Translations under genes and position numbers: made by a program
Notes under the pieces: model-generated
Databases searched by the model: none
What the model saw: only the letters and a program-made list of their open reading frames with translations
What the model was told of the DNA's origin: nothing
Assembly: GCA_938010435.1 (NCBI GenBank)
Contig: CALLUS010000004.1
Coordinates: forward strand, 161,230 to 225,229
Direction of reading: 5' to 3'
Origin: an uncultured Rhizobiaceae group bacterium
Lineage (GTDB): Bacteria > Pseudomonadota > Alphaproteobacteria > Rhizobiales > Rhizobiaceae
DNA: 64,000 nt
In this document: positions 45,764-54,988 of the stretch, piece by piece
Numbering within the stretch: position 1 is the stretch's first letter
Layout: each line of letters begins with the position of its first letter

Positions 45764-47071
45764 ATGACAAATTTTTCTCCCCGCGAGATCGTGTCCGAGC
45801 TCGACCGTTTCATTATTGGTCAAAACGATGCCAAACGCGCTGTGGCCGTCGCCATGCGCAATCGCTGGCGCCGCCAGCAATTAGAATCACCCATGAAAGA
45901 GGAGGTGATGCCAAAAAATATTCTAATGATTGGTCCCACAGGTGTTGGTAAAACAGAAATTTCACGACGCTTAGCTAAACTTGCTGGTGCTCCATTCATC
46001 AAAATCGAAGCTACCAAATTCACTGAAGTCGGATATGTGGGTCGTGATGTGGAACAAATTATTCGTGACCTGGTCGAGATTGGCATCGGACTTGTGCGCG
46101 AAAAGAAACGCGAAGACGTTAAAGCCAAAGCTCACGAATCTGCTGAAGATCGGGTGTTAGATGCACTTGTGGGCGAAAATGCCAGCCCAGCGACACGTTC
46201 TAGTTTTATCAAAAAATTACGTGAAGGTGAATTGGACGACAAAGAGATCGAAGTGGAAGTGGCGGATACCGGTTCACCCATGGGTGGGTTTGAAATTCCC
46301 GGAATGCCCGGTGGTAATATGGGAATGATCGATCTCGGCGACATGATGTCAAAAGCCATGGGTGGTCGAACCAAGAAACGAAAAACGACTGTCAAAGAAA
46401 GCTACGAACTTTTAATTGCTGAAGAAAGCGACAAGCTTTTGGATGACGAACAAGTCGTCGCTGAAGCTGTGAGCGCCGTTGAAAATGATGGTATCGTGTT
46501 TCTCGATGAAATCGATAAAATTGCTGTTGGTGGTGATGCGAGAGCCGGATCTGTTTCTCGCGAAGGTGTGCAACGGGATTTGCTTCCATTGGTCGAAGGC
46601 ACAACAGTTGCCACAAAGCACGGACCAGTGAAAACAGACCATATCCTTTTCGTGGCCTCCGGTGCGTTTCACGTTTCAAAACCTTCCGATCTGTTGCCTG
46701 AGCTTCAAGGACGATTGCCGATACGGGTTGAATTACGCGCGCTAACGAAGAATGATTTTGTACGTATTCTCACCGAAACCGAAGCCAGTTTGATCAAACA
46801 ATATGTGGCCTTGATGGGAACGGAAGATTTCAAGCTCGAATTCACAGATGATGCCATTGATGCATTGGCCGATGTTGCGGTTGAACTGAATTCATCCGTT
46901 GAGAATATTGGCGCACGTCGTTTGCAAACGGTTATGGAAAAAGTACTCGATGAGATTTCTTTCGATGCACCGGACAAAAGTGGGGAAACACTGTATATTG
47001 ATGCTGACTTTGTGCGCAAAAATGTAGGCGACCTGGCCAAAAACACCGATCTATCGCGCTATATTCTCTAA
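45764..47071 (+). CDS. hslU: HslU, ATPase subunit of the HslUV protease
   Basis: A 435-residue AAA+ unfoldase that feeds substrates into HslV. Walker A is [15 protein letters not shown]; the intermediate I-domain spans about 110-240 and includes a Gly/Met-rich stretch ([17 protein letters not shown]). Walker B is [12 protein letters not shown], and the C-terminus DLSRYIL is the tail that docks between HslV subunits. Confidence 0.97.
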   Translation: MTNFSPREIVSELDRFIIGQNDAKRAVAVAMRNRWRRQQLESPMKEEVMPKNILMIGPTGVGKTEISRRLAKLAGAPFIKIEATKFTEVGYVGRDVEQIIRDLVEIGIGLVREKKREDVKAKAHESAEDRVLDALVGENASPATRSSFIKKLREGELDDKEIEVEVADTGSPMGGFEIPGMPGGNMGMIDLGDMMSKAMGGRTKKRKTTVKESYELLIAEESDKLLDDEQVVAEAVSAVENDGIVFLDEIDKIAVGGDARAGSVSREGVQRDLLPLVEGTTVATKHGPVKTDHILFVASGAFHVSKPSDLLPELQGRLPIRVELRALTKNDFVRILTETEASLIKQYVALMGTEDFKLEFTDDAIDALADVAVELNSSVENIGARRLQTVMEKVLDEISFDAPDKSGETLYIDADFVRKNVGDLAKNTDLSRYIL

Positions 47072-47100
47072 CAACAGTTTGTGACTTTTTTCACGCACCT

Positions 47101-47133
47101 GGAACAGCAAACACAATTGGCGCTTGCTGTTCC
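47101..47133. repeat. 10-base inverted repeat between hslU and the DUF1402 gene
   Basis: GGAACAGCAA (47101-47110) and TTGCTGTTCC (47124-47133) pair perfectly around a 13-base loop, 29 bases after the hslU stop. There is no following U-tract. It could stabilise the hslVU mRNA end or reduce read-through to the next gene. Confidence 0.5.
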
Positions 47134-47159
47134 AGACCTTGGCCTATTATGAATGTTTC

Positions 47160-48122
47160 ATGAAAAAACTGTCTTTGATCCTCTACATTGCTACTAGCTT
47201 TGCCTTGCAATCTGTCGCCCCTGTTTCAGCCGTAGAGTTGGTGCCACCGGGCAATCGCAACGCAGTCCAACCCAAAGTTCCTGGTGCTTCGGCTCGGCGA
47301 ACGCGCGGATCTTCTTTTAACACGAAATACAAAAAAATTCGCAACCTGTTGGCCAAAGATCGCAAACTCATGGGTAAGATCAAAAAAGCAGCATCCTCTT
47401 TCGCTATTGATCCAATTCATATCATCGGTGCTTTGGTAGGCGAACATACATATAACGTAGACGCAAAAGACCGGTTGCAGAGTTATTACGTAAAGGCTCT
47501 CGCTTATCTCAACCAAGATCTTTCGTTTCAATACAAAGGCACAAGCATTGATGAACTGGTATCTCAACCGGCTTTTTCAAAATGTAACGGATTAAAAAAC
47601 AGCTACTCACTATGGTCTTGTCGGGAACGTGTCTGGAACGTGTCTTACCGCGGCAAGTCGAAAGAAGGACAGCGCTGGCCAAACCACCGTATGGGCCACG
47701 TGTTCTTTCAACCTTTTTATGCCGGACAGACGTTTGGTTTGGGTCAGCTGAACCCACTCACAGCATTGAAGGTCAATGATCTGGTGCGTAGCCGCGTGCG
47801 CCGTGAACCAAGACTCTCAACAAGACGTGCTCCTGAAATTTACAACACGATCATGGAACCAGATTCAACGCTGATTTACATGGCTGCCGTCATTCGTAAC
47901 TCAATCGATTCTTACAAATCGATTGCCGGATTTGATATTTCAAAAAACCCTGGTGTGACTGCTACTCTGTATAACCTTGGCAATGTTCAAGTGCGTGCCT
48001 ACGCTTTGAAAGCCAAAAACAAACGTTTGAAATCAGCCGGCAAAAAACCGCAGCCACCTCAAGAAAATTATTACGGCTGGCTCGTGAATGAAAAAGAAGC
48101 GGATTTACGATCAATTCTTTGA
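47160..48122 (+). CDS. DUF1402 family secreted protein
   Basis: 320 residues from MKKLSLILYIATSFA, with a signal peptide ending near VSA; the open frame runs 12 codons further upstream. The middle shows FAIDPIHIIGALVGEHTYN and FGLGQLNPLTALKVND, reminiscent of lysozyme-like or lytic transglycosylase helices, where a Glu in the GEH segment could be catalytic. That is my inference; DUF1402 has no known activity. The location after hslVU is conserved in Rhizobiales. Its end overlaps the convergent XRE gene by 12 bases. Confidence 0.8.
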   Translation: MKKLSLILYIATSFALQSVAPVSAVELVPPGNRNAVQPKVPGASARRTRGSSFNTKYKKIRNLLAKDRKLMGKIKKAASSFAIDPIHIIGALVGEHTYNVDAKDRLQSYYVKALAYLNQDLSFQYKGTSIDELVSQPAFSKCNGLKNSYSLWSCRERVWNVSYRGKSKEGQRWPNHRMGHVFFQPFYAGQTFGLGQLNPLTALKVNDLVRSRVRREPRLSTRRAPEIYNTIMEPDSTLIYMAAVIRNSIDSYKSIAGFDISKNPGVTATLYNLGNVQVRAYALKAKNKRLKSAGKKPQPPQENYYGWLVNEKEADLRSIL

Positions 48123-48479
48123 GGCCAGATGATTTTCAATAATGATCTGAATGTCTTTCAAATCAGCAGAGCTTAAACTGGAAATATTTCGGCTAAAAAG
48201 ATTTGCGGTTAATGTTGCTTGGCTGGGAAGATTTGACGTGTTGATGCTCACCTTCGGGTCAGACAATTTGGCAAGACGTTGCAACTCTTCCGCCTCATCC
48301 CAAATAATATTTAGGAAACCGACAATGCGCTGCTGCATAGGCCAAGACGGTAAACCTCTTTTTCCATGTTCCAGCGCCGACAAGTAAGCTGGTGAAATAC
48401 CAATTGCCCGAGCCATTTCTTTTTGGGTTACGTTGCGTTCTTCGCGAAGCTTGCGCAGATGTTCGCCAAATGGAGTCAT
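48111..48479 (-). CDS. XRE-family helix-turn-helix regulator
   Basis: A 122-residue protein. The N-terminal 60 residues are a Cro/CI-type domain: LRKLREERNVTQKEMARAIG with the recognition-helix pattern SPAYLSALEHGKRGLP. The C-terminal half is polar with a final helix (about 100-120). The target is unknown. It starts 4 bases into the end of the Smr gene, so it is transcribed with Smr and mltA. Confidence 0.85.
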   Translation of the reverse strand: MTPFGEHLRKLREERNVTQKEMARAIGISPAYLSALEHGKRGLPSWPMQQRIVGFLNIIWDEAEELQRLAKLSDPKVSINTSNLPSQATLTANLFSRNISSLSSADLKDIQIIIENHLASKN

Positions 48480-49057
48480 GGTTTCGTACGGTTTAGTTTG
48501 CGAACCCGTACATAGAGTGCACCGTCACCACCATGGCTGAGATGAGCCTGTTTAACACCGTTCACATAAGGCGAAAACTCCGGAAGATTGAACCAATTTG
48601 GAACCTGTTGTCGCAAAACACCCCGACCCTCATTGCCTTTACCTGTGATCACCAACACCATCCGGTGGTCACACCTTTGCGCCATTTGAAGAAAATCCAA
48701 CAAAGCAAACCGTGCCCGATCTTGGGTCATGCCATGTAGATCGATGCGTGAATCAATTTGCTGTTGACCTTTAGCCAAACGCTTCAATGTGCGAAGCTCG
48801 ATTGGATGAGATTGAATTATTTTTGGCACTGGTGGTCGATAAGAGTCTGATTTTATTACCGAAACAAATGGTTTCTCTTTTAAATTTTGATGCGCCTTGA
48901 ACGAACTATCTGATGCTGTGGAAGACTGCATTAATTTTTCCATCTCACGCTCCAATTGTCTTCCGCGTGTTTCAGAGTTAGGCGTGACAGTTTCAGTCAC
49001 TCTTTTCCAAAGATGCTTGTCCTCACGGTTCAATAATTTCTTAGAGTCCCGTTTCAT
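48476..49057 (-). CDS. Smr domain protein (MutS2-type nuclease domain)
   Basis: A 193-residue protein. The C-terminal Smr domain (about 95-190) has IDLHGMTQDRARFAL and VITGKGNEGRGVLR, with the LDLHG and TGxG signatures. It ends in YVRVRK. Stand-alone Smr proteins can be DNA or RNA endonucleases; no MutS part is attached. It overlaps mltA and the XRE gene by 4 bases each. Confidence 0.88.
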   Translation of the reverse strand: MKRDSKKLLNREDKHLWKRVTETVTPNSETRGRQLEREMEKLMQSSTASDSSFKAHQNLKEKPFVSVIKSDSYRPPVPKIIQSHPIELRTLKRLAKGQQQIDSRIDLHGMTQDRARFALLDFLQMAQRCDHRMVLVITGKGNEGRGVLRQQVPNWFNLPEFSPYVNGVKQAHLSHGGDGALYVRVRKLNRTKP

Positions 49058-50160
49058 AATTTTAAGAAGCCATCCAAATTAAAATTTTCAACAGGCAGAA
49101 AAACAATCATCTCTGCAGCATGTCTTACTCGACCAGCTTTCAATCCAGCTTCGTCACCACTTCCAATAAATATATCCCCCCTTGCAGGGCCAACGATTGC
49201 AGACCCCGTGTCATGAGCAATCATCAAACGGGACAATGGTTCTATTTCTTGTGGCAATGGCTTTTGGGTTGTTAGCCAAATAGGTGTTCCAAAGGTGTGG
49301 AGTGTCCGATCCACTGCCAAACTGCGTTCAGGGATTAGTGGTGTTTTGGCAGCAGCAATTGGTCCTGTTTCAAGATCAGTTCCCAACACTTCTTCAAAAA
49401 ATATGAAAGATTTATTGTGGAACAACAATTCATCCAAATCGTTTGGATTATCTAACATCCATTTTTTTAGTCTATCCGCAGTCATTTCAGCAGGCGGGAT
49501 CTGCAACTGAATGCATAGTTTTTTGGCAATCGACGAATAGGGATGACCTGATTTTGCAGCATAGGTCACACGCATGATGTCACCTTTATCTAAATTCAAC
49601 TTGGCTGAACCCTGAACATGAATGAAAAATGCATCAACCTTATCTTCGAGAAAGACCAGTTCCAGCCCACGACCTGACAATGCGCCTGTGCTAATCATCT
49701 CACGGTCAAAATATTGTTTGATGCCGTCATTCGTTTTCAAACCATAACGATAGCTCGCATCCATCTGCCTTGGACGATTAGCATCGTTCACATCAACAAG
49801 ATCATCAGGTCGAAGATAAAGAGGTTCGCTAAATTTTTCTGACCGTATTTTTGAAGCTGTCACCACGGGTTCGAAATAACCCGTCAGAAACCCTTCTGCA
49901 TCATCTATTTTATGAGGCTGAAATGCTAATTCAAAAAAAGTACGGGCTTTATTGGGCGTCATAGAAGTTTTTGAACACTCGATAGCGGCTTTACCAACAG
50001 TGGCAAGCGCGTTGCCGCTTATTCCAAGTGCACGGGTTTTATATGGTTTTTCCACCATCCTCCGGGCCGAAACTAAAAAACTCTTAAACGCAGAAATATG
50101 ATCATCGTTCTTCCAATTCGGAATATCGTGATATCCGAGTGGGATGAGCTTGTCCGACAT
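49054..50160 (-). CDS. mltA: MltA-type murein transglycosylase A
   Basis: A 368-residue lytic transglycosylase that cleaves peptidoglycan glycan strands to 1,6-anhydro products. The MltA domain has GYFEPVVTASK and FFIHVQGSAKL, and the 3D domain near the end has LMIAHDTGSAIVGPARGDIFIGSG with catalytic Asp residues. No signal peptide is visible at the chosen start MSDKLIPLGYHD. Either the true start is upstream, export is unusual, or the annotation is as in other Rhizobiales. It lies between the Tim44-like gene (16-base gap) and the Smr gene. Confidence 0.88.
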   Translation of the reverse strand: MSDKLIPLGYHDIPNWKNDDHISAFKSFLVSARRMVEKPYKTRALGISGNALATVGKAAIECSKTSMTPNKARTFFELAFQPHKIDDAEGFLTGYFEPVVTASKIRSEKFSEPLYLRPDDLVDVNDANRPRQMDASYRYGLKTNDGIKQYFDREMISTGALSGRGLELVFLEDKVDAFFIHVQGSAKLNLDKGDIMRVTYAAKSGHPYSSIAKKLCIQLQIPPAEMTADRLKKWMLDNPNDLDELLFHNKSFIFFEEVLGTDLETGPIAAAKTPLIPERSLAVDRTLHTFGTPIWLTTQKPLPQEIEPLSRLMIAHDTGSAIVGPARGDIFIGSGDEAGLKAGRVRHAAEMIVFLPVENFNLDGFLKL

Positions 50161-50176
50161 TTGATCAACTCAATGA

Positions 50177-50884
50177 TTAAGCGTCGGTAGCGACAAGCTT
50201 CCAGTTTGGATCACGCGACTTCACAGGGCGAGCAAATGTCCATACGTCCACAATCTCTGCAACTTCTTGCAAATCTCCATCCACAACTTCATCATCGCTG
50301 TTCAATGTCGCAGAGATCATTTGGCTGACGAACTGGATGGTGAGCTGTGCTTCTTCTTTGACCAATTCTGCAGAAGTGAATTTGGTTTTTTCAATTCCCA
50401 CAAAGCTGGCTTGTACGCGTTCTCCATTAGCGGCGCGTTCATCAATTACAGCTTCAAAGTTGTCGTATACTTCACGGGACAACAAGCCTTTGAGCGCTTT
50501 TTTGTCGCCATCAGCAAATCCGGTCACGATCATCTCATAAGCCATTTTGCCACCTTCCAAAAACTGATCAGCATCAAATGATGGATCGCGCGACACAATT
50601 GCTGTCAGACCTTGTTTCAAGTCTTTATCTTTGCCGGCAATTTCAGAAATACGCATTTCTGAAGCAGAGAGTTGATCTTCTGGTGAACGACCACGGGCAT
50701 TGGGCAGAGTAACCACATTGTCGTTTGAACCCTGTTCGTCTGTGTTTTCTTTATTTTTCAAATCCGTGTAAGGGTCATACGGTGGACGTTCGTTGCCGTT
50801 GCGGGTTCCCAGCACACTTCGCAATTTCCAAAACACAAAAATTGCGGCAGCCAGAGGCAAAAGTGTAAAAAGATCAAGTTCCAT
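50177..50884 (-). CDS. Tim44/TimA-like protein
   Basis: A 235-residue protein with an N-terminal membrane segment (LFTLLPLAAAIFVFWKLRSVLG) and a C-terminal Tim44-like domain (about 95-230) with MAYEMIVTGFADGD, LLSREVYDNFE and VDVWTFARPVKSRDPNWKLVAT. The family is related to the mitochondrial import-motor adaptor and is thought to act at the inner membrane. It is divergent from fxsA and opposite to secB, which keeps its usual place in Rhizobiales. Confidence 0.88.
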   Translation of the reverse strand: MELDLFTLLPLAAAIFVFWKLRSVLGTRNGNERPPYDPYTDLKNKENTDEQGSNDNVVTLPNARGRSPEDQLSASEMRISEIAGKDKDLKQGLTAIVSRDPSFDADQFLEGGKMAYEMIVTGFADGDKKALKGLLSREVYDNFEAVIDERAANGERVQASFVGIEKTKFTSAELVKEEAQLTIQFVSQMISATLNSDDEVVDGDLQEVAEIVDVWTFARPVKSRDPNWKLVATDA

Positions 50885-51051
50885 GATGGGTTCACTGTTC
50901 TGGGTTAGAGCATTTCAATCGCCTGTATCGGCGAAACATTACACTGTATATAGGACGAAGATCACTGACGTTCAAATACCCCATTCAAACGACATAATGA
51001 TGCACCTATATAGATGTGAACCGTCCTCTAACAGAATGTTCAAAAACACCA

Positions 51052-51567
51052 ATGCCTTTTGCATTTATTCCATTCTTGCTGCTCATTGTTCCAATCGTGG
51101 AAATAGCCACATTTATTTTAATTGGCGATAAAATTGGTCTTTGGCCGACCCTTGGAATGATCTTTTTAACAGCGCTTGTGGGAACTTTTTTGCTGCGAAT
51201 TCAAGGGTTTCAACTCTTGAACCGTATAAAACAAGAAACGAACTCCGGTAAAATTCCAGGAAGAGCCTTAGGAGACGGGGCAATGATTTTAGTGGCGGGA
51301 ATTTTGCTCCTGACACCGGGTTTTATCACCGATACAATCGGGTTTTCATTGTTTATTCCATTTGTTCGATCAGCCATTTGGACATTTATTGCCTCTCGCA
51401 TTACTTTCATGATGCCCGGTGGTACGACATTTCAAAACAATCATTTTGAAACTACCGACGATAGAATGGACGATAATGGTCCAATAATTGATCTGGATGA
51501 AGACGAATATAGTACTGGTGAGGTGAACTCCGATTCCCCTTGGAACAAAAACGAATCATCTGATTGA
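51052..51567 (+). CDS. fxsA: FxsA family inner-membrane protein
   Basis: 171 residues from MPFAFIPFLLLIVPIVEI; a GTG start 12 codons upstream is less likely. It has four hydrophobic segments with the family motifs EIATFILIG, LGDGAMILVAGILLLTPGF and an acidic hydrophilic C-terminus (about 120-171). E. coli FxsA relieves phage T7 exclusion by the F plasmid; its normal role is unclear. secB follows 119 bases later. Confidence 0.9.
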   Translation: MPFAFIPFLLLIVPIVEIATFILIGDKIGLWPTLGMIFLTALVGTFLLRIQGFQLLNRIKQETNSGKIPGRALGDGAMILVAGILLLTPGFITDTIGFSLFIPFVRSAIWTFIASRITFMMPGGTTFQNNHFETTDDRMDDNGPIIDLDEDEYSTGEVNSDSPWNKNESSD

Positions 51568-51686
51568 TTGTCTCTACTCTACTTCCTTGCCAGTGGAACC
51601 GTGCCGTGGTAACGCCTGTGCGGATTTTTGCAAAGACAACGCGCCCTGCGTTTGTTTCACTCAAACAGTAGTATCACGGGAACATT

Positions 51687-52196
51687 ATGGCTAAAAAAGA
51701 GACCAAAAAGGCAGCTGCCAAAAAAGATAAAAACGAAGAAGTGCAAGGCGGCGAGCCAGCGTTGAATGTGCTTGCTCAGTATATTAAAGATCTTTCTTTT
51801 GAAAATCCGCATGCTCCGCACTCTCTGCGTCCGCGTGAAAATCAACCAGAGATTAACATCAACATTAATGTCAACGCCAATCCACTTTCAGAGACAGATT
51901 TTGAAGTTGAATTAAAATTGGAAGCTTCCGCTGGTGAAGATGCTGACACGATGTTCAATGTGGAACTCACCTATGGCGGCGTTTTCCGCTTGACCAATAT
52001 GCCAGAAGAATCTGTAGCACCAGCAATCTTGATTGAATGTCCGCGTTTGCTTTTCCCGTTTGCACGTCAGGTTATCGCTGATGCTACACGCAATGGTGGT
52101 TTCCCGCCATTGATGATTGATCCTGTCGATTTTGCGGCTTTGTTCCAACAGCGCATGGCTGAAGAACAAGTGAAATCACAAATGGAAGCTAACTAA
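51687..52196 (+). CDS. secB: Protein-export chaperone SecB
   Basis: A 169-residue tetrameric chaperone that keeps preproteins unfolded and hands them to SecA. The lysine-rich first 20 residues are followed by [19 protein letters not shown], a typical SecB segment, and a beta-rich core ([33 protein letters not shown]). It converges on dnaQ with a 2-base gap. Confidence 0.96.
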   Translation: MAKKETKKAAAKKDKNEEVQGGEPALNVLAQYIKDLSFENPHAPHSLRPRENQPEINININVNANPLSETDFEVELKLEASAGEDADTMFNVELTYGGVFRLTNMPEESVAPAILIECPRLLFPFARQVIADATRNGGFPPLMIDPVDFAALFQQRMAEEQVKSQMEAN

Positions 52197-52198
52197 AC

Positions 52199-52906
52199 TT
52201 AAGTCTTCCACTTTTTCCAAATTGCTTGCTCACCAAGCGATTCTACGAAGGCGGCGTGAGCCGCCTTTGTTGTTTCTGTCTCCCGCGCAATGAGAGGGCG
52301 GGGACGAATACGATTTTGAAAAATTTCAGTTGTGTCTTCAACATCTGTCTCCGACTTCTCTTCAGTCTCATGGTCAAGAGAAAAGCCGGCCTGACGTCCA
52401 CCGGTTAGTTCGATGTAAACATCAGCCAACAGCTCGGAATCCAGTAAAGCACCGTGCAATGTCCGGTGCGCATTTGATATGCCGAATCTGTCACAAAGTG
52501 CATCGAGTGAATTTCGCGCACCCGGATATTTTCGCCGTGCAATCACCAATGTATCAATCACACGATCATTCTCGATAATCGGTTGATTCACCCGTTTTAG
52601 TTCAGCATTGATGAAGCCCATATCGAATTTCGCATTATGAGCTATCAATTGACCTTCGCCAAAGAAGGCCAAAAATTCACTCAACACTTCTGAAAATGCT
52701 GGCTTGTCTGCCAAGTCTTCAATTGAAATTCCGTGAACATTTTGCGCATCAGGGTGAATAGCCCGATCACCGGGATGAAGGTATTGATGATAAGTTTTTC
52801 CTGTTGGAAATCGATTGATCATTTCAATCGCGCCGATTTCAATAATTCTATCCCCCTGTTCAGGAGACAAGCCTGTGGTTTCTGTATCGAAGATTATTTC
52901 ACGCAT
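52199..52906 (-). CDS. dnaQ: DNA polymerase III epsilon subunit
   Basis: A 235-residue 3-prime to 5-prime proofreading exonuclease. Exo I is FDTETTGLSPEQGD, Exo II LIAHNAKFDMGFIN, and Exo III LHGALLDSELLADVY with its preceding His. The C-terminal region (about 175-235) binds the polymerase core. The start lies within the coaE gene (8-base overlap), so the five genes from PPSR to dnaQ are probably one operon. Confidence 0.96.
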   Translation of the reverse strand: MREIIFDTETTGLSPEQGDRIIEIGAIEMINRFPTGKTYHQYLHPGDRAIHPDAQNVHGISIEDLADKPAFSEVLSEFLAFFGEGQLIAHNAKFDMGFINAELKRVNQPIIENDRVIDTLVIARRKYPGARNSLDALCDRFGISNAHRTLHGALLDSELLADVYIELTGGRQAGFSLDHETEEKSETDVEDTTEIFQNRIRPRPLIARETETTKAAHAAFVESLGEQAIWKKWKT

Positions 52907-53516
52907 TTAGATTCTCTTCTTTCGACCAGTTCCCGGATAAAACCATCTGAATAATGTTTAATACGTCCGCATTGGCAGCGTCCAAACCTTTGGATGTATC
53001 AATAATGAAATCTGCTTTTGCCCGCTTTTCTTCATCAGGGGTTTGGCGCCTTAGAATGGCTTCAAACTTTTCTACGGTCATATCATCACGAGCCAACACT
53101 CTTTCGCGTTGAACTTCTGGTGGTGCTGTAACCACAATCACTCCATCAACACGATTATCAGCTTTCGTTTCAAAAAGAAGAGGCACGTCTAGAATTGCTA
53201 ATTTTTGTTTTTCGCTAATCTGCTTCTCGCGAAAATCATTTTCCTTGCGACGAACAAGAGGATGAATAATTATTTCGAGCTTTTTCATCTCGGCATCATT
53301 ACCCACAACACGCTTGCCCAACTTTGCACGGTTTACTCCGTCTTCATCAGTGGTTCCGGGAAAAACTGCTTCGATCAAGGAAACTGCTTCAGATTCATAA
53401 AGCTCATGAACCGTGGCATCCGAGTCATGAACAGGAACCCCTGCATCTCTAAAAAATTGCGCGGTTGTGGATTTTCCCATTCCGATAGAACCCGTCAGAC
53501 CAAGAAAAACCGTCAT
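52899..53516 (-). CDS. coaE: Dephospho-CoA kinase
   Basis: A 205-residue P-loop kinase (GLTGSIGMGKSTTAQFF near the N-terminus; VPLLFETK and DVLNI stretches) that phosphorylates dephospho-CoA, the last step of CoA synthesis. It overlaps aroE by 4 bases and dnaQ by 8. Confidence 0.96.
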   Translation of the reverse strand: MTVFLGLTGSIGMGKSTTAQFFRDAGVPVHDSDATVHELYESEAVSLIEAVFPGTTDEDGVNRAKLGKRVVGNDAEMKKLEIIIHPLVRRKENDFREKQISEKQKLAILDVPLLFETKADNRVDGVIVVTAPPEVQRERVLARDDMTVEKFEAILRRQTPDEEKRAKADFIIDTSKGLDAANADVLNIIQMVLSGNWSKEENLNA

Positions 53517-54364
53517 GAGACCTCACCAAGATCCGCTAACAAAACAGCACGAAGTTCTGGTGTTACTTCAGGTCTCACTCCAAACCATTTTTCAAAACCC
53601 GGAACAGCTTGATGAAGAAGCATGCCTAATCCATCAACGGTTTTCATTCCGCGGGTTTTAGCTTCATGCAGAAATGGTGTGATCAGCGGCGTGTATACAA
53701 TATCATGAACAATGGTGTCGCTGTTAAAACCGTTAAGAGAAAGTGGTGTTGCATCTTCCAATTCTGTCCCAACCATTCCGATGGAAGTGGTATTGATTAT
53801 GATAGACGCGTTTTTTTCTATCTCTCCAATATCTTTATAAGCGATAGAGCAACAAGGCTCGCCAAACATATCCCGCAATTCTACAGAACGCGGTAATGTG
53901 CGGTTTGCGATCGTAATTTTTTTAAAACCCCGTTGCATCAAAGCGTCAATAATCGCACGAGATGCCCCACCCGCACCAAGAACCAGCGCTCCGCGTTTAA
54001 GGCGTTTTTCATCACTCCAACCATTCGCAAATTCATCCAGATTGGCAGAAAATCCATATCCGTCTGTATTGCCACCCATGATCGTATCATTTTCAATCCA
54101 AACCGTGTTCACAGCTCCCAAACGTTTGGCAGTTGAATCTGCTTTTTGGACATTTGAAAAAGCAGTTTCTTTGTGTGGCAATGTGACATTGCCACCAATA
54201 AACCCATCATCTTGGAATGACTCAATAAAACTATCAAAGTCTTCCACTTTACAGGGATGTCTCAGGTAATCACCTTCAATTCCATATTTTTGCAACCAAT
54301 ATTTATGAACCAATGGCGACCTTGAATGACCAACAGGCCACCCTGTAACAAATGCTCTAGCCAT
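53513..54364 (-). CDS. aroE: Shikimate dehydrogenase
   Basis: A 283-residue NADPH enzyme that reduces 3-dehydroshikimate. Substrate motifs are GHSRSPLVHKYW and NVTLPHKETAF (catalytic Lys), with NTDGYGF; the cofactor loop is VLGAGGASRAIIDAL with NRT at the strand end. It overlaps maf and coaE by 8 and 4 bases. Confidence 0.96.
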   Translation of the reverse strand: MARAFVTGWPVGHSRSPLVHKYWLQKYGIEGDYLRHPCKVEDFDSFIESFQDDGFIGGNVTLPHKETAFSNVQKADSTAKRLGAVNTVWIENDTIMGGNTDGYGFSANLDEFANGWSDEKRLKRGALVLGAGGASRAIIDALMQRGFKKITIANRTLPRSVELRDMFGEPCCSIAYKDIGEIEKNASIIINTTSIGMVGTELEDATPLSLNGFNSDTIVHDIVYTPLITPFLHEAKTRGMKTVDGLGMLLHQAVPGFEKWFGVRPEVTPELRAVLLADLGEVS

Positions 54365-54953
54365 CGATCACTCCATTCTCTCTCAATGCCTTTAATAACG
54401 GCAAAAGAGGTAAACCAATGATCGAGAATAGATCACCGCCAATTTTTTCGAACAAATGAGCGCCTTTTCCTTCAATATGATATGCGCCAACGCTAGACAA
54501 AATTCCATCTCCCACATCTGCTAAATGACGGCCCACGAATTCCGGTGTTAACGATCTCATTTTCATAGGACACGGCGTCACGTGCCGCCAGATGGTTTGA
54601 CCGTCGCGGACTAGAACCACAGCCGAATACAAAAAATGTGTTTTTCCAGCCAACAATAACAATCGCCGTCGTGCTGCATCCATGTCTTTGGGTTTATGCA
54701 AAACTTGATTTTCAAATGCCAATATTTGATCGCACCCGATCACCCACGCACCAGGTTTTTTTTCACTGACATCAAGAGCTTTTGCTTCGGCTAAAATCTC
54801 CGCTCGGTCTTCAGCCAAAACATCAGTATCTTGCAAAGGCGCTTCAATTGCACGTTCATCTAATGTTGAAGGCACTTGCCGGAAATTCAAACCGGTGTTT
54901 TCCAGCAATTGCGCTCGATGGCTACTGCCAGAAGCAAGGACAAGATCATTCAT
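54357..54953 (-). CDS. maf: Maf-family nucleotide pyrophosphatase
   Basis: A 198-residue protein with the N-terminal SGSSHRAQLLENTGLNF (family SxSxRR-type loop) and VIGCDQILAF (catalytic Asp), then KPKDMDAARRRL. Maf proteins hydrolyse nonstandard or modified nucleoside triphosphates and have been linked to septum arrest. The first S-x-R-R is read here as SSHRAQ, a variant. It overlaps aroE by 8 bases. Confidence 0.9.
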   Translation of the reverse strand: MNDLVLASGSSHRAQLLENTGLNFRQVPSTLDERAIEAPLQDTDVLAEDRAEILAEAKALDVSEKKPGAWVIGCDQILAFENQVLHKPKDMDAARRRLLLLAGKTHFLYSAVVLVRDGQTIWRHVTPCPMKMRSLTPEFVGRHLADVGDGILSSVGAYHIEGKGAHLFEKIGGDLFSIIGLPLLPLLKALRENGVIDG

Positions 54954-54988
54954 TTTAGATGCAACTCCAATGACGCTTGATCAAACTG

